Source of the DNA: Aurantimonas endophytica
GTDB taxonomy: Bacteria; Pseudomonadota; Alphaproteobacteria; Rhizobiales; Rhizobiaceae
Direction of reading: 5' to 3'
Assembly: GCF_014196845.1 (NCBI RefSeq)
Contig: NZ_JACIEM010000001.1
Location: 62,001-126,000, forward strand
Length of the DNA stretch: 64,000 nt
Made by a program: the position numbers and the translations under genes. The notes under the pieces were generated by a model, which saw only the letters and a program-made list of their open reading frames with translations, made no database searches and was not told where the DNA came from. This document shows, one piece after another, positions 53,304 through 63,587 of the stretch (the first letter of the stretch is position 1; every line of letters begins with the position of its first letter).

Positions 53304-53920
53304 TGTTCACCGGACTCGTCACCGACGTCGGCCGCGTTGAAAGGGTCGAGCAACTCGACGAGGGGCGCCGGTTCCGGATCGGTACCGCCTACGACACCGC
53401 CTCCATCGATCTCGGCGCCTCGATCGCCTGTTCCGGCGTCTGCCTGACCGTCACGGCCTTGCCGCAGGCCGACGAGGACCGGCGCTGGTTCGAGGTCGAG
53501 GCGTGGGAGGAGGCGCTGCGGCTGACCACGGCGGGCGTGTGGGAGGAGGGGACGGCGATCAATCTCGAACGCTCGCTGAGGATCGGCGACGAGATCGGCG
53601 GCCATCTCGTCTCCGGCCATGTCGACGGGCTGGCGGAGATCGTCGCCGTCGAGGCGGAAGGCGAGGCGACGCGATTCCGGCTGCGGGCCGGTCCTGACGA
53701 GAAGCGTTTCATCGCCCGCAAGGGCTCGGTCTGCCTCGACGGCACGTCGCTCACGGTCAATTCGGTCGAGGACGACTGCTTCGACGTGCTCCTGATCCGG
53801 CACTCGCTCGACGTGACCACCTGGAAGGACCGGCAGGTCGGCGACGTCGTCAACCTTGAGGTCGACCAGATTGCGCGCTATGCCGAGCGCCTGTTCGGCG
53901 CGCACCCGGCCGCTACGTGA
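53303..53920 (+). CDS. ribE: Riboflavin synthase alpha subunit
   Basis: Dismutates two molecules of 6,7-dimethyl-8-ribityllumazine to riboflavin. The 205-residue product has the tandem barrel design: [20 protein letters not shown] and SIACSGVCLTVTAL in repeat one, GHLVSGHVDGLAEIVAV and SVCLDGTSLTVNSVED in repeat two. Starts at the ATG of TGATG with the ribD stop, so translation is probably re-initiated. A 137-bp gap to ribH follows. Confidence 0.96.
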   Translation: MFTGLVTDVGRVERVEQLDEGRRFRIGTAYDTASIDLGASIACSGVCLTVTALPQADEDRRWFEVEAWEEALRLTTAGVWEEGTAINLERSLRIGDEIGGHLVSGHVDGLAEIVAVEAEGEATRFRLRAGPDEKRFIARKGSVCLDGTSLTVNSVEDDCFDVLLIRHSLDVTTWKDRQVGDVVNLEVDQIARYAERLFGAHPAAT

Positions 53921-54057
53921 GCGAGCCGTCCGCCGCCGGCCCATTCGGACAGCCAAGCATCAGCCGGCGCGGGCGGGTGGCGGAACCCGCAGCGGGGCCG
54001 TCCTTGCCGGTCCCCCCGGCTGGCGTTGCCGCGTCGTCCGCCACGAAGGAATAGAAC

Positions 54058-54507
54058 ATGGCCGCAACGCCGCACATCCTCATCGTCGAGGCCCGCTTCT
54101 ACGATCACATCGGTGACCTGCTGCTCGCGGGCGCGAAGGCCGCGCTCGACGATGTCGGCGCCACCTACGACGTCGTGACCGTTCCGGGCGCTCTGGAGGC
54201 GCCGGCGGCCGTCGGCTACGCACTCACCGGTGCCGACGAGGGCGACAAGGAGTATGACGGCTATGTCGTCCTCGGCTGCGTCATTCGCGGCGAAACCTAC
54301 CATTTCGAGATCGTCGCGGGTGAATCCGCCCGCGCGCTGATGCTGCTGTCCATCGAGGAGAACCTTGCTATCGGTAACGGCATCCTCACCGTCGAGAACG
54401 AGGAGCAGGCGCTCGAACGGGCCGACCCCAAGCGCAAGGACAAGGGCGGCGCGGCGGCCCGCACGGCGCTGGCGATGATCGCGCTGCGCGACCGGCTGGG
54501 AGCGTGA
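54058..54507 (+). CDS. ribH: 6,7-dimethyl-8-ribityllumazine synthase
   Basis: Penultimate enzyme of riboflavin synthesis, forming lumazine from ArP and a butanone phosphate; usually a pentamer or capsid. The 149-residue product has [20 protein letters not shown] at the start, [17 protein letters not shown] near residue 42, and [18 protein letters not shown] with catalytic His82. The ATG at 54058 has GAAGGAAT upstream. Its stop lies close to the nusB start (GTG at 54504 overlaps it). I see no FMN riboswitch in the preceding gap. Confidence 0.96.
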   Translation: MAATPHILIVEARFYDHIGDLLLAGAKAALDDVGATYDVVTVPGALEAPAAVGYALTGADEGDKEYDGYVVLGCVIRGETYHFEIVAGESARALMLLSIEENLAIGNGILTVENEEQALERADPKRKDKGGAAARTALAMIALRDRLGA

Positions 54508-54512
54508 AGGCG

Positions 54513-55004
54513 ATGGCCGACACCGAGCCGCAACCGCGTTCCGTCAAGCAGGCCAACAAGCGCGGCGCGGCGCGTCTCGCCGCCGTGCAGGCGCTCTACC
54601 AGATGGATGTGGGCGGCACCGGCCTCCTGGAGACCGTCACCGAATACGAGAGCTATCGCCTCGGCCAGGAGATCGACGGCGAGACCTATCGCGATGCCGA
54701 CGCCGCCTGGTTTCGCGACGTCGTCTCCGGCGTCGTCCGTGCGCAGAAGAGCATCGACCCGCTGATCCACGCGTCGCTACCGACCGACTGGCCGCTGTCG
54801 CGTCTCGACACGACGCTCCGGGCGATCCTGCGGGCCGGCTGCTACGAGCTGTCCGCCCGCAAGGACGTGCCAGTCGCGGTGATCGTCTCGGAATATGTCG
54901 ACGTCGCCAAGGCCTTCTACAACGACGAGGAGCCCAAGCTCGTCAACGCGGTTCTCGATCGCATCGCCCGGTCCGAACGGGGCGAGGGCAAGGGGCGCGA
55001 CTGA
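54513..55004 (+). CDS. nusB: Transcription antitermination factor NusB
   Basis: Binds boxA RNA with NusE (S10) in rRNA antitermination. The 163-residue all-helical product shows [20 protein letters not shown] near the N-terminus and [19 protein letters not shown] near 95-115. The C-terminus has [20 protein letters not shown] and NAVLDRIAR, the family signature. I chose the ATG at 54513; a GTG at 54504 overlapping the ribH stop is possible. ribH-nusB adjacency is conserved in many proteobacteria. It ends with TGATG shared with the MFS gene. Confidence 0.94.
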   Translation: MADTEPQPRSVKQANKRGAARLAAVQALYQMDVGGTGLLETVTEYESYRLGQEIDGETYRDADAAWFRDVVSGVVRAQKSIDPLIHASLPTDWPLSRLDTTLRAILRAGCYELSARKDVPVAVIVSEYVDVAKAFYNDEEPKLVNAVLDRIARSERGEGKGRD

Positions 55005-56227
55005 TGACCGGCATTGCGCGGGGCGTCGCGGAAAATGCGGCCCGGCGCAATGCCCTGGTGCTGGCGACGGCGCAGGCGGTGGTCGGCTCGGCGGGGCCGA
55101 TCGCCATCTCCATCGGCGGCCTCGCCGGCTTCTGGCTGCTCGCGGCCGACAAGTCCTTCGCCACGCTGCCGGTCACCGGCTACAATCTCGGCGTCGCGCT
55201 GGGCGCAATCCCCGCCGCCGCCCTGATGCGTGCCGTCGGGCGCCGGCATGGCTTCGTTGCCGGATCGCTGGTCATGTCGGCCGGCGCGCTCTGCGCCGCG
55301 ATGGCGCTCTTCCAGCAAAGCTTCTGGCTGTTTGCGCTGTCGCTGCTGACCGTCGGCGTCGGGGGCTCCTTCACCCAGCAATACCGCTTCGCCGCAGCTG
55401 ACGGCGCGCCGCGGACCTACCAGCCCCGCGCCATCGCCATCGTCCTCGCTGGTGGCATCTTCGCCGCGGTGATCGGCCCGCAGGCCGTCCGCTTCACCGA
55501 CGGGCTGTTCTTCCCGGTGGAGTTTGCCGGCGCCTTCTTCGCGCTGGCGGTACTCGGGCTTGTCGGGGCCGCCGTGCTGAGCTTCCTGCGCGTCCCCGCT
55601 GCTTCGAGCGAGGACCCCGTCGCCGACGCGGTCCCCCCGCGCCCTTTGGCGCAGATCGCCCGACAGCCGCGTTTCCTCGTCGGCTTGCTCTGCGGCGTCG
55701 GCACCTATGCCACCATGAGCTTCGTGATGACCGGCGCGCCGCTGGCGATGGTCGGCTGCGGCCTGTCCCGCGACGTCAGCGTGCTCGGCATCCAGTGGCA
55801 CGTGCTTGCCATGTTCGGCCCGAGCTTCTTCACCGGCCGCCTGATCGCCCGCTTCGGCAAGACGCGGATCGTCGCCGCGGGCATGCTGCTGCTCGCCGCC
55901 AGCGCCGCGGTCTCGCTATCCGGTCTCGCGATCTGGAATTTCTGGCTCGGCCTCGTGCTTCTCGGCCTCGGCTGGAATTTCGGCTTCATCGGCGCAACGG
56001 CCATGGTCGCAGAGACCTACCGCCCTTCGGAGCGCAACAAGACGCAGGGCCTGCATGACATGGTGCTGTTCGGCTGCGTTGCCGCCGCCTCGCTGCTGTC
56101 GGGCCGGATCTATGTCGCGGCAGGCTGGGAGACGATGAATTTCGTCGTCTTCCCGGTGGTCGCGACCTGCCTTGCCGCCCTCGCGCTGGAGGCGTTACGA
56201 GGCCGGAGGGTTGCCGCCAAGGGTTGA
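55004..56227 (+). CDS. MFS transporter coupled to nusB
   Basis: The 407-residue membrane protein has about 12 hydrophobic segments. The first half holds ATAQAVVGSAGPIAISIGGL, GAIPAAALMRAVGRRHGFVA (MFS motif A-like, RxxxRRxG) and an internal FTQQYRFAAAD. The second half holds HVLAMFGPSFFTGRLIARFG, GLVLLGLGWNFGFIGATAM and a QGLHDMVLFGCVAAASLLSG stretch. One-base TGATG overlap with nusB implies coupled translation. Substrate unknown; its place in a riboflavin operon invites a flavin-export guess, but nusB-linked MFS genes may be unrelated. Confidence 0.88.
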   Translation: MTGIARGVAENAARRNALVLATAQAVVGSAGPIAISIGGLAGFWLLAADKSFATLPVTGYNLGVALGAIPAAALMRAVGRRHGFVAGSLVMSAGALCAAMALFQQSFWLFALSLLTVGVGGSFTQQYRFAAADGAPRTYQPRAIAIVLAGGIFAAVIGPQAVRFTDGLFFPVEFAGAFFALAVLGLVGAAVLSFLRVPAASSEDPVADAVPPRPLAQIARQPRFLVGLLCGVGTYATMSFVMTGAPLAMVGCGLSRDVSVLGIQWHVLAMFGPSFFTGRLIARFGKTRIVAAGMLLLAASAAVSLSGLAIWNFWLGLVLLGLGWNFGFIGATAMVAETYRPSERNKTQGLHDMVLFGCVAAASLLSGRIYVAAGWETMNFVVFPVVATCLAALALEALRGRRVAAKG

Positions 56228-56373
56228 ATCCCGCGCCACCTATCTGACTGCTTGACGGCATTCGGCCTTCCTATAGCCTCACTCTGTCCGGGGGCGGGGG
56301 GAGCCTACCGCGGAGCAAGCAGTGAAGGGGATGCGCCAGCGCTCCGCGCCAGGTGCACAGGTGAGGGGACAGC

Positions 56374-58524
56374 ATGCCAACAATTCTCATTGTCGTGGCC
56401 ATCTGCGGCCTGCTGGCGATCGCCTACGCGATATGGGCGACCAGCTCCGTGCTCTCGGCGGACCAGGGCAACGCGCGAATGCGCGAGATCGCCGCCGCCA
56501 TTCGCGAGGGTGCGCAGGCCTATCTCGCCCGCCAGTACACCACCATCGCCATCGTCGGAGCGGTGGTCTTCGGGCTCACCTGGTTCCTCCTGTCGCTCTA
56601 CGCCGCGACGGGCTTTGCCATCGGCGCGATCCTGTCGGGCCTCGCCGGCTTCATCGGCATGAACGTCTCGGTTCGTGCCAATGTGCGCACCGCGCAGGCG
56701 GCGTCGCGCTCGCTGGCGCTCGGCCTCGGCATCGCCTTCAAGTCGGGTGCGATCACCGGCATGCTGGTCGCCGGCCTCGCGCTGCTCGGCGTCACCGTCT
56801 ATTTCTACGTCCTGACCGTACAGCTGGGCTTTGCCGCCTCCGATCGGACCGTCATCGACGCGCTCGTCTCGCTCGGCTTCGGTGCATCGCTGATCTCGAT
56901 CTTCGCCCGGCTCGGCGGCGGCATCTTCACCAAGGGCGCCGATGTCGGCGGCGATCTCGTCGGCAAGGTCGAGGCGGGTATCCCCGAGGACGACCCGCGC
57001 AACCCGGCGACAATTGCCGACAATGTCGGCGATAATGTCGGCGACTGCGCCGGCATGGCGGCCGACCTGTTCGAGACCTACGCGGTGACCGTGGTGGCGA
57101 CGATGGTGCTGGGGGCGATCTTCTTCGCCGGCACCGACATCATCGAGAGCGCCATGGTCTACCCGCTGGCGATCGGCGGCGCCTGCATCGTCACCTCCAT
57201 CGTCGGGACGTTCTTCGTACGCCTCGGCGCCAACGGCTCGATCATGGGCGCACTCTACAAGGGCCTGTGGGCGACGACGCTGCTATCGATCGTCGGCCTC
57301 GCCATCGCCACCTGGGCGACGATCGGCTTCGGCGACATCGGCCAGTCCGCCGCAGGCCTGACGATCAACGGGCTCAACCTGTTCATCTGCGGCATCATCG
57401 GCCTCGTGGTGACGGGCCTGATCGTCTGGATCACCGAGTTCTACACCGGCATCGGCTTCCGCCCGGTGCGCTCGATCAGCCAGGCCTCGGTCACCGGCCA
57501 CGGCACCAACGTCATCCAGGGCCTCGCCGTGTCGCTGGAATCCACCGCGCTGCCGACCATCGTCATCGTCGGCGGCATCATCTCGACCTTCCAGCTTGCC
57601 GGCCTCTACGGCACCGCCATTGCGGTGACGGCGATGCTCGGCATTGCCGGCATGATCATCGCCCTCGACGCCTTCGGCCCGGTGACCGACAATGCCGGCG
57701 GCATCGCCGAGATGGCGGGCCTGCCCGCCGACGTGCGCCGCTCGACCGACGCGCTCGATGCGGTCGGCAACACCACGAAGGCGGTGACCAAGGGCTATGC
57801 GATCGGATCGGCGGGCCTCGGCGCGCTGGTGCTCTTTGCCGCCTATAATTACGACCTGCAGTACTTCGTAGCACAGGCCCAGGCCGGCAACGGCTACGAG
57901 TATTTCCGGGACGTGCAGCCGGACTTCGCCCTCAGCAATCCGTATGTCGTCGTCGGCCTGCTGCTCGGCGGCCTCATCCCGTTCCTGTTCGGCGGCATCG
58001 CGATGACCGCTGTCGGCCGGGCGGCGGGCGCGATCGTCGAAGAGGTGCGCAAGCAGTTCCGCGAGGACCCGGGCATCATGGCCGGCACGTCCAAGCCGAA
58101 CTACGCCAGGGCGGTCGACCTCCTGACCAAGGCGGCGATCAAGGAGATGATCGTTCCGTCGCTCTTACCGGTACTGGCGCCGGTGGTCGTCTACTTCGCC
58201 GTGCTGCTGATCGCCGACAAGAGCCAGGCCTTTTCGGCAGTCGGCGCCATGCTGCTGGGCGTCATCGTCACCGGCCTGTTCGTCGCCATCTCGATGACCT
58301 CGGGTGGCGGTGCCTGGGACAACGCCAAGAAGTCCTTCGAGGACGGCTTCGTCGATTCGGCGGGCGTGCGTCACATGAAGGGCTCGGAGGCGCACAAGGC
58401 CTCGGTGACGGGCGACACCGTCGGCGATCCCTACAAGGATACGGCGGGCCCCGCCGTGAACCCGGCGATCAAGATCACCAACATCGTCGCGCTGCTGCTC
58501 CTGGCGGTGCTCGCGCATTCCTGA
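56374..58524 (+). CDS. hppA: Membrane-bound H+-translocating pyrophosphatase
   Basis: Couples PPi hydrolysis to proton pumping across the inner membrane. The 716-residue product has about 16 TM segments and the active-site segments [40 protein letters not shown] and NTKKSFED-like [10 protein letters not shown]. Near residue 469 the sequence is [18 protein letters not shown]; Lys469 replaces the Ala of K+-dependent enzymes, predicting a K+-independent proton pump as in Rhodospirillum. The ATG at 56374 has GAGGGGA upstream. A strong terminator follows. Confidence 0.96.
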   Translation: MPTILIVVAICGLLAIAYAIWATSSVLSADQGNARMREIAAAIREGAQAYLARQYTTIAIVGAVVFGLTWFLLSLYAATGFAIGAILSGLAGFIGMNVSVRANVRTAQAASRSLALGLGIAFKSGAITGMLVAGLALLGVTVYFYVLTVQLGFAASDRTVIDALVSLGFGASLISIFARLGGGIFTKGADVGGDLVGKVEAGIPEDDPRNPATIADNVGDNVGDCAGMAADLFETYAVTVVATMVLGAIFFAGTDIIESAMVYPLAIGGACIVTSIVGTFFVRLGANGSIMGALYKGLWATTLLSIVGLAIATWATIGFGDIGQSAAGLTINGLNLFICGIIGLVVTGLIVWITEFYTGIGFRPVRSISQASVTGHGTNVIQGLAVSLESTALPTIVIVGGIISTFQLAGLYGTAIAVTAMLGIAGMIIALDAFGPVTDNAGGIAEMAGLPADVRRSTDALDAVGNTTKAVTKGYAIGSAGLGALVLFAAYNYDLQYFVAQAQAGNGYEYFRDVQPDFALSNPYVVVGLLLGGLIPFLFGGIAMTAVGRAAGAIVEEVRKQFREDPGIMAGTSKPNYARAVDLLTKAAIKEMIVPSLLPVLAPVVVYFAVLLIADKSQAFSAVGAMLLGVIVTGLFVAISMTSGGGAWDNAKKSFEDGFVDSAGVRHMKGSEAHKASVTGDTVGDPYKDTAGPAVNPAIKITNIVALLLLAVLAHS

Positions 58525-58542
58525 GCGCAAATTTCATGCATG

Positions 58543-58578
58543 AAAAAGGCCCCGCGAGCATCTCGCGGGGCCTTTTTT
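58543..58578. terminator. Bidirectional intrinsic terminator between hppA and bamE
   Basis: A perfect 16-bp stem (58543-58558 with 58562-58577; A5-GGCCCCGCGAG) and a 3-nt CAT loop. The outer A5/T5-6 runs provide a U-tract on either strand, so it can end both convergent genes. Confidence 0.93.
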
Positions 58579-58597
58579 GTCCGTCCTGAAGGACGCG

Positions 58598-59077
58598 CTA
58601 TTGCGGAATGCGCGGGCCGCCCGAACTGCTCGTCGTATCGGTGAGGATCTGGCCGAGGAACGAAGCGTCGCGCCCGCTCGTCGGGGTCGTGCGCGAGATG
58701 AAGTCGAAGACCTGGCCGTTCTGCAGGCCGTAATTGGCGATGCGCGCCACGCGGCCTTCGGCGTCGAAATAGACGGCGAGCACGCGCTGGTCGACCAGCC
58801 GCGGTTCCATGAAGGCGACCGGCCGGACCCGCTTCTGGGAGATGTAATAGAAGACCTCGGTGTCGAAGGTCGCGGTCGTCGACGGCGAGCCGAGCGCCAG
58901 CAGTACCTGTTCGCGGCTGGAGCCGACCGGCGTCAGCTCGAGCGACCGCTCGTCGACGATGTAACCCTGGTTCAGCACCTCGGCCGTCGTGCATGCGCCG
59001 AGCACGAGCAAGGCCGAGACGGCGACGGTGGCGAAAAGCGGTCGTTTCAGGCGGACGGAACTGTTCACGCTAATCAT
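58598..59077 (-). CDS. bamE: Outer-membrane assembly lipoprotein BamE
   Basis: The 159-residue product has a lipoprotein signal with LVLGAC (Cys29 as the lipidated residue), then the SmpA/OmlA fold (DERSLELTPVGSSREQVLLA, FDTEVFYYISQKRVRPVAFM, VYFDAEGRVARIANYG). BamE is part of the BAM complex inserting barrels such as LptD and the porin-like protein in this window. It is divergent from the cytochrome bc1 chaperone gene, as in other alphaproteobacteria. The tail ends SSSGGPRIPQ. Confidence 0.93.
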   Translation of the reverse strand: MISVNSSVRLKRPLFATVAVSALLVLGACTTAEVLNQGYIVDERSLELTPVGSSREQVLLALGSPSTTATFDTEVFYYISQKRVRPVAFMEPRLVDQRVLAVYFDAEGRVARIANYGLQNGQVFDFISRTTPTSGRDASFLGQILTDTTSSSGGPRIPQ

Positions 59078-59265
59078 ACTCCCTGGGCCACCGGTCTGAG
59101 CTGCCTACCGCTTGGCGGCTAATCTGAGGCGCTGCCGAAAATCGACCGGCGGAACCCTGTTTCGCCGGTAAAAGCTACGGCGGAGCCTAGGTAAAGCACC
59201 TTCGGCGGCGTTGCAATCGACGCAAGCCTGTGGCACCGCCTGCCGCAGAGACGAGGCATTCCATC

Positions 59266-59796
59266 ATGTTCCAACGATTGCGAGCCGGCCGCAGGAATCG
59301 CGAGATCATCGACGCGATCTACGTCGATCTCGTCGAACGCGCCCGCCAGCCGCATCTCTATGAAGAAGCAGGCATTCCGGACACCGTCATGGGACGTTTC
59401 GAGGCCCTGTCGATCCACGTCTTCCTGTTTCTCCGCCGTTGCCGCGACGACGCCGCCCTGCGCCCGCTGGCGCAGGACGTGGTCGACCGATTCATCGCCG
59501 ATATCGACCGGTCGATCCGGGAACTCGGCGTCGGAGACCAGTCGGTCCCGAAACGGATGCGCAAGCTGGCGGGCATTTTCTACGAGCGCGTCAAAGCCTA
59601 CGATCCGGCCATGGATGCCGGATCGGGGACCGGTCGCCTTGCCGAGGCGCTTCGGCCACGCGCCGTGGCGCCGGATGCCCCGGAAGGTGCGCCTCCGCGG
59701 CTGGCCGCCTACATGAGGGAAGCGGCGGCCCGTTTGGAGGCGGTGCCGGCGGCGGCGATTCTCGCCGGCAGTCTCGACGTGAAGGAAGCAACATGA
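59266..59796 (+). CDS. Ubiquinol-cytochrome c chaperone (CBP3/UPF0174 family)
   Basis: The 176-residue product matches the alphaproteobacterial Ubiq_cyt_C_chap family, related to mitochondrial Cbp3 that helps assemble cytochrome b of complex III. Helical motifs: NREIIDAIYVDLVERARQPH, RFEALSIHVFLFLRRCRDDA and GVGDQSVPKRMRKLAGIFYE. The ATG at 59266 is in a sensible position; a GTG at 59230 is in frame. Its stop overlaps the DUF177 start as ATGA (59793-59796). No cytochrome bc1 genes are in the window. Confidence 0.9.
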   Translation: MFQRLRAGRRNREIIDAIYVDLVERARQPHLYEEAGIPDTVMGRFEALSIHVFLFLRRCRDDAALRPLAQDVVDRFIADIDRSIRELGVGDQSVPKRMRKLAGIFYERVKAYDPAMDAGSGTGRLAEALRPRAVAPDAPEGAPPRLAAYMREAAARLEAVPAAAILAGSLDVKEAT

Positions 59797-60371
59797 ACCG
59801 GGCAGACAACGACGACGGCGCGGTCCTGCGCTACGAGATCTCGGCGGTCAGGCTGCCGCGCGACGGCATGCCGGTCCGCTTCGATGCGGACGAGCGCGAG
59901 CGTGCGGCGCTGGCGCGCCAGCTGGACATCGTCGCGGTCGGGTCCCTCAGGGTAGACCTGCGCGCGACGCCCTGGCGCCGGGACGGGGTGCGCGTCGAGG
60001 GATCGATCACCGCCCGGGTGCAGCAGGAAAGCGTCGTCAGCCTCGAGCCGCTCGACCGGGCGATCGACGAGAAGTTCAAGGCGGTCTTCGTGCCGGAGGG
60101 GTCGAAGCTCGCCCGCGTCGCAGCGCCCAGCGAGCACGAGCTGCACATCGACCCGGAGGGCGACGATCCGCCGGAGGTCTTCCAGGGGGACCGGATCGAT
60201 CTCGGGCCCTATATCGTCGAGGCGCTGGTGCTGGCGCTCGACCCGTATCCCCGCGCCGAGGGAGAGAGCTTCGACGAGGTCGACACCGATCCGGATCCGG
60301 ATGCCGGACGGCGATCCGCATTCGGCGCGCTTTCCTCGCTCGTCGGGCCGGACGGAAAGGTCGACAAATGA
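59793..60371 (+). CDS. DUF177 (YceD-like) protein
   Basis: The 192-residue product has the YceD/DUF177 beta-rich pattern: [40 protein letters not shown] and [20 protein letters not shown] with the conserved acidic C-terminal region ([13 protein letters not shown]). In many bacteria it is next to rpmF and linked to 23S rRNA accumulation; here rpmF is absent and plsX follows directly, as is common in alphaproteobacteria. It is coupled to the chaperone gene by ATGA. Confidence 0.9.
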   Translation: MNRADNDDGAVLRYEISAVRLPRDGMPVRFDADERERAALARQLDIVAVGSLRVDLRATPWRRDGVRVEGSITARVQQESVVSLEPLDRAIDEKFKAVFVPEGSKLARVAAPSEHELHIDPEGDDPPEVFQGDRIDLGPYIVEALVLALDPYPRAEGESFDEVDTDPDPDAGRRSAFGALSSLVGPDGKVDK

Positions 60372-60456
60372 CCGGCGATCGGCGGTTGCCGTTCCCGCTC
60401 AAACGGCTATCTTCGCGCCGCGCCGCGGCCTGGCAGCGTGTGAAAGCGAGAATCAT

Positions 60457-61524
60457 TTGACTTCAAGCACCGGCATCACGATCTCGATCGACGCCATGGG
60501 CGGCGATCACGGGCCGGCGGTGGTTCTGGCGGGCGCCGCGATCGCGCTGAAGCGGCATCCGGACGTCCGCTTCGTCCTGTATGGCGAGACCCAGTCGGTC
60601 CAGCCGGTTCTGGATGCGCATCCCGAGCTCGCGGCGGCTTCCGCGTTCCATCACTGCGACGTCTCGATCCGCATGGACGACAAGCCCTCCCAGGCGCTGC
60701 GCCAGGGCCGGTATAAATCGTCCATGTGGCGGGCCATCGACGCCGTGAAGACCGGCGAGGCCGACGTCGCCGTCTCCGCCGGCAATACCGGCGCGCTGAT
60801 GGCGATGGCGAAGTTCTGCCTGCGCACCATGGCCAATATCGAACGCCCGGCGATCGCGGCGATCTGGCCGACGCTGAAGGGCGAGAGCATCGTCCTCGAC
60901 GTCGGCGCGACGATCGGCGCCGATGCGCAGCAGCTGATCGACTTTTCGATGATGGGCGGGGCCATGGCGCGGGCGCTCTTCGGTCTGGAGCGCCCGACCG
61001 TCGGCTTGCTGAATATCGGCGTCGAGGAGGTCAAGGGTCAGGACGAGATCCGCGAGGCCGGCCGGCTGCTCAAGGAGATGCCGATCCCCGGCATCGACTA
61101 TCGCGGCTTCGTCGAAGGCAATGATCTCGGCCAGGGCATCGTCGACGTCGTCGTGACGGAAGGCTTCGTCGGCAACATCGCGCTGAAGACCGCAGAGGGC
61201 ACCGCCCGCCAGATCGCCGCCTATCTGAAGGCGGCGATGTCGCGTACACTCATGGCACGGGCCGGGTACATCCTCGCCAAGAGCGCGTTCGACCGGTTGC
61301 GGGACAAGATGGACCCGAGCAAGGTCAATGGCGGCGTCTTCCTCGGCCTCAACGGCATCGTCATCAAGAGCCATGGTGGCGCGAACCCGGAAGGTATTGC
61401 GGCCGCCATCGACCTTGCCCACGCCATGGCGCGACACGGGCTGCGGGAGAAGATCGAGGCCGACCTCGACCGATTCCATCGCCTGTCCGGCGAAACGACA
61501 GATCTCTCGGAAAGCATGCAATGA
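60457..61524 (+). CDS. plsX: Phosphate acyltransferase PlsX
   Basis: Makes acyl-phosphate from acyl-ACP, the donor for PlsY in phospholipid synthesis. The 355-residue product has [20 protein letters not shown] at the start, [14 protein letters not shown] near residue 110, [40 protein letters not shown] and [20 protein letters not shown]. The start is set to a TTG at 60457, since homology begins there and no suitable ATG or GTG is in frame just upstream; a longer upstream frame overlaps the DUF177 gene. Its stop overlaps the fabH ATG as ATGA. Confidence 0.94.
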   Translation: MTSSTGITISIDAMGGDHGPAVVLAGAAIALKRHPDVRFVLYGETQSVQPVLDAHPELAAASAFHHCDVSIRMDDKPSQALRQGRYKSSMWRAIDAVKTGEADVAVSAGNTGALMAMAKFCLRTMANIERPAIAAIWPTLKGESIVLDVGATIGADAQQLIDFSMMGGAMARALFGLERPTVGLLNIGVEEVKGQDEIREAGRLLKEMPIPGIDYRGFVEGNDLGQGIVDVVVTEGFVGNIALKTAEGTARQIAAYLKAAMSRTLMARAGYILAKSAFDRLRDKMDPSKVNGGVFLGLNGIVIKSHGGANPEGIAAAIDLAHAMARHGLREKIEADLDRFHRLSGETTDLSESMQ

Positions 61525-62501
61525 CGTCACGACTGATGTCCGTGGTGCGCGGGACCGGATCCTGCCTGCCAGAGCGGATCATGTGGAACCAGGATTTCGA
61601 GGGGATCGTCGAGACCTCCGACGAGTGGATCCGCCAGCGCACCGGAATCGCCGCACGGCACATCGCCGGGGAGGGCGAGACAACCGTGTCGCTGGCCGAG
61701 ACCGCGTCGCGCCGGGCTCTCGATGCTGCCGGCCTGACGCCGGACGACATCGACCTGATCGTGCTGGCCACCGCTACGCCGAACAACACCTTTCCGGCGT
61801 CGGCCGTGCAGCTGCAGGCGGCGCTCGGCATCGACCACGGTTTCGCCTTCGACATCCAGGCCGTCTGCAGCGGCTTCGTCTTCGGCCTGACCACGGCGGA
61901 TCTCTATCTCAAGAGCGGCATGGCCCGACGCGCACTCGTGGTCGGCGCCGAGACCTTCTCGCGCATCCTCGACTGGCAGGACCGCTCCACCTGCGTGCTT
62001 TTCGGCGACGGTGCGGGTGCCGTGGTGCTCGAGGCGGTCGAGATCGCCGAAACGGAGGAGCCGCGCGGCGTCCTCGTCTCGCGGCTGCGATCGGACGGCG
62101 CGCACCAGTCCAAGCTCTATGTCGACGGCGGGCCTTCCACCACCGGCACGGTCGGCAAGCTGCGGATGGAAGGACGCGAGGTCTTCAAGCACGCCGTGGG
62201 CATGATCACCGACGTGATCGAGCAATCGTTCGAGGCCGCGGGGATCGGACCCGACGACGTCGACTGGTTCGTGCCGCATCAGGCCAACCGGCGCATCATC
62301 GACGCCTCCGCCAAGAAGCTCGGCATCGCGGCGGAAAAGGTGATCATCACCGTCGAGGGTCACGGCAACACGTCGGCTGCCTCGATTCCGCTCGCGCTCG
62401 ACGTGGCGGTGCGCGATGGCCGCATCAAGACCGGGGACCTGGTGCTGCTCGAAGCGATGGGCGGCGGCTTCACCTGGGGCGCCGTTTTGGTCCGCTGGTA
62501 A
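61521..62501 (+). CDS. fabH: Beta-ketoacyl-ACP synthase III
   Basis: Starts fatty acid synthesis by condensing acetyl-CoA with malonyl-ACP. The 326-residue thiolase-fold product has the catalytic Cys116 in IQAVCSGF, His in [14 protein letters not shown] and Asn in [31 protein letters not shown] near residue 35 is characteristic. Start is the ATG overlapping plsX; another ATG is 15 bases downstream. Followed 106 bp later by ihfA, the conserved plsX-fabH-ihfA order. Confidence 0.97.
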   Translation: MTSRLMSVVRGTGSCLPERIMWNQDFEGIVETSDEWIRQRTGIAARHIAGEGETTVSLAETASRRALDAAGLTPDDIDLIVLATATPNNTFPASAVQLQAALGIDHGFAFDIQAVCSGFVFGLTTADLYLKSGMARRALVVGAETFSRILDWQDRSTCVLFGDGAGAVVLEAVEIAETEEPRGVLVSRLRSDGAHQSKLYVDGGPSTTGTVGKLRMEGREVFKHAVGMITDVIEQSFEAAGIGPDDVDWFVPHQANRRIIDASAKKLGIAAEKVIITVEGHGNTSAASIPLALDVAVRDGRIKTGDLVLLEAMGGGFTWGAVLVRW

Positions 62502-62510
62502 ATATCGGGT

Positions 62511-62540
62511 CTTGATTCGACAGTCGTTTCGTCAGATTAT
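62511..62540 (+). promoter_or_regulatory. Candidate ihfA promoter
   Basis: CTTGAT (62511-62516), 18 nt, GATTAT (62535-62540), 68 bp before ihfA, in the gap after fabH. It would let ihfA be expressed apart from the lipid genes. Confidence 0.4.
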
Positions 62541-62607
62541 CCCGCAACTTACGGCGTCAAAGAAACAATCCCAGCGCCGGCAACTTCCGGGCCATTAGGG
62601 GGGACGA

Positions 62608-62946
62608 ATGGGAGATAGAACTCTCACCAGGGCGGATCTTGCGGAAGCAGTGTTTCGCAGGATTGGCTTGTCCCGTACCGAATCGGCGCAGCTTGTCGAA
62701 ATGGTGCTGGAAGAGATGTGCACGACCATCGCCGCCGGCGAATCGGTGAAGATCTCGTCCTTCGGATCCTTCCTCGTCCGCGACAAGAACGAGCGCGTGG
62801 GCCGCAACCCGAAGACCGGCGAGGAAGTGCCGATCTCGCCCCGACGTGTCGCCGTTTTCAAGCCGTCCAACGTGCTCAAGGACCGCATCCTCGAGGCTCA
62901 CGGCGAGCGGCGTGGCGACGTCGAAGTCATGAAGGCTGCGGAATAG
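62608..62946 (+). CDS. ihfA: Integration host factor alpha subunit
   Basis: DNA-bending protein acting as a heterodimer with IhfB. The 112-residue product starts [20 protein letters not shown], has [20 protein letters not shown], and the beta-arm with [20 protein letters not shown] carrying the Pro that intercalates at the kink. The tail ([17 protein letters not shown]) is slightly longer than in enterobacteria. The ATG at 62608 follows AGGGGGGACGA. A MerR-family gene follows 26 bp later, as in other rhizobia. Confidence 0.96.
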   Translation: MGDRTLTRADLAEAVFRRIGLSRTESAQLVEMVLEEMCTTIAAGESVKISSFGSFLVRDKNERVGRNPKTGEEVPISPRRVAVFKPSNVLKDRILEAHGERRGDVEVMKAAE

Positions 62947-62972
62947 CCGGTGCAGCCACGGACGCATCGCCG

Positions 62973-63548
62973 ATGACCGACAAGAGCGTCGACGCCTTCC
63001 GCACGATCAGCGAGGTCGCGGACGATCTCGACCTGCCGCAGCACGTGCTACGATTCTGGGAGACGCGGTTTCCGCAGATCAAGCCGATGAAGCGCGGCGG
63101 CGGTCGCCGCTATTATCGACCCGATGATGTCGAGTTGCTGCGCGGCATCCGCTACCTCCTCTACGTCAAGGGCTTCACCATCAAGGGTGTCCAGCGGATC
63201 CTCAAGGAGAACGGCCATCGCTTCGTCGTGGCCATCGGCTCCGGCGACACCGGCGCCATCGAGCAGATCCAGGCCGGGCGCAGCGCCGCTCCCGGCCAGG
63301 CCGAAGCGTCTGCGGGCGAGGTGCATCTCGACGATATCGACATCATCGCGGCTGAACCCCGGAAGATGGCGGCGGAGCCGAATGTCGAGACAGAGCGCAA
63401 GCCATCGAAGTCCTTTGCCGGACTGCTGCGGCGCGAGCCGGCATCCTCGGCGCCGTCTTCGGCCCTGACACGGGAAGCTGCGAAAGCGCTCGACGACGTC
63501 GTCATCCAGTTGCTGGAGTGCAAGCGCCTGCTCGACCAGGTTCGCTAG
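62973..63548 (+). CDS. MerR-family transcriptional regulator
   Basis: The 191-residue product has an N-terminal MerR helix-turn-helix and wing ([40 protein letters not shown]) and then [20 protein letters not shown]. The C-terminal half is long, low in conservation and lacks an obvious Cys metal site, ending in a helix ([19 protein letters not shown]). It is the regulator conserved directly after ihfA in Hyphomicrobiales; its targets are not known to me. The ATG at 62973 is 26 bp after the ihfA stop. Confidence 0.92.
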   Translation: MTDKSVDAFRTISEVADDLDLPQHVLRFWETRFPQIKPMKRGGGRRYYRPDDVELLRGIRYLLYVKGFTIKGVQRILKENGHRFVVAIGSGDTGAIEQIQAGRSAAPGQAEASAGEVHLDDIDIIAAEPRKMAAEPNVETERKPSKSFAGLLRREPASSAPSSALTREAAKALDDVVIQLLECKRLLDQVR

Positions 63549-63587
63549 GCGTCGGCGCAGATCGGGCCTCCCCTCGGAGTGGCGCTG

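Noticed and set aside
53921-54057. Possible FMN riboswitch before ribH
   Set aside because: The gap lacks the conserved RFN core sequences; it is GC-rich without the expected helices.
56251-56276. CTTGAC...CTATAG before hppA as a promoter
   Set aside because: Both boxes look good, but the spacer is only 14 nt, too short for the usual 17. Not listed as a feature.
63549-63587. A tRNA gene after the MerR gene, as I recall from some rhizobia
   Set aside because: The 39-bp gap is too short and has no tRNA-like arms.
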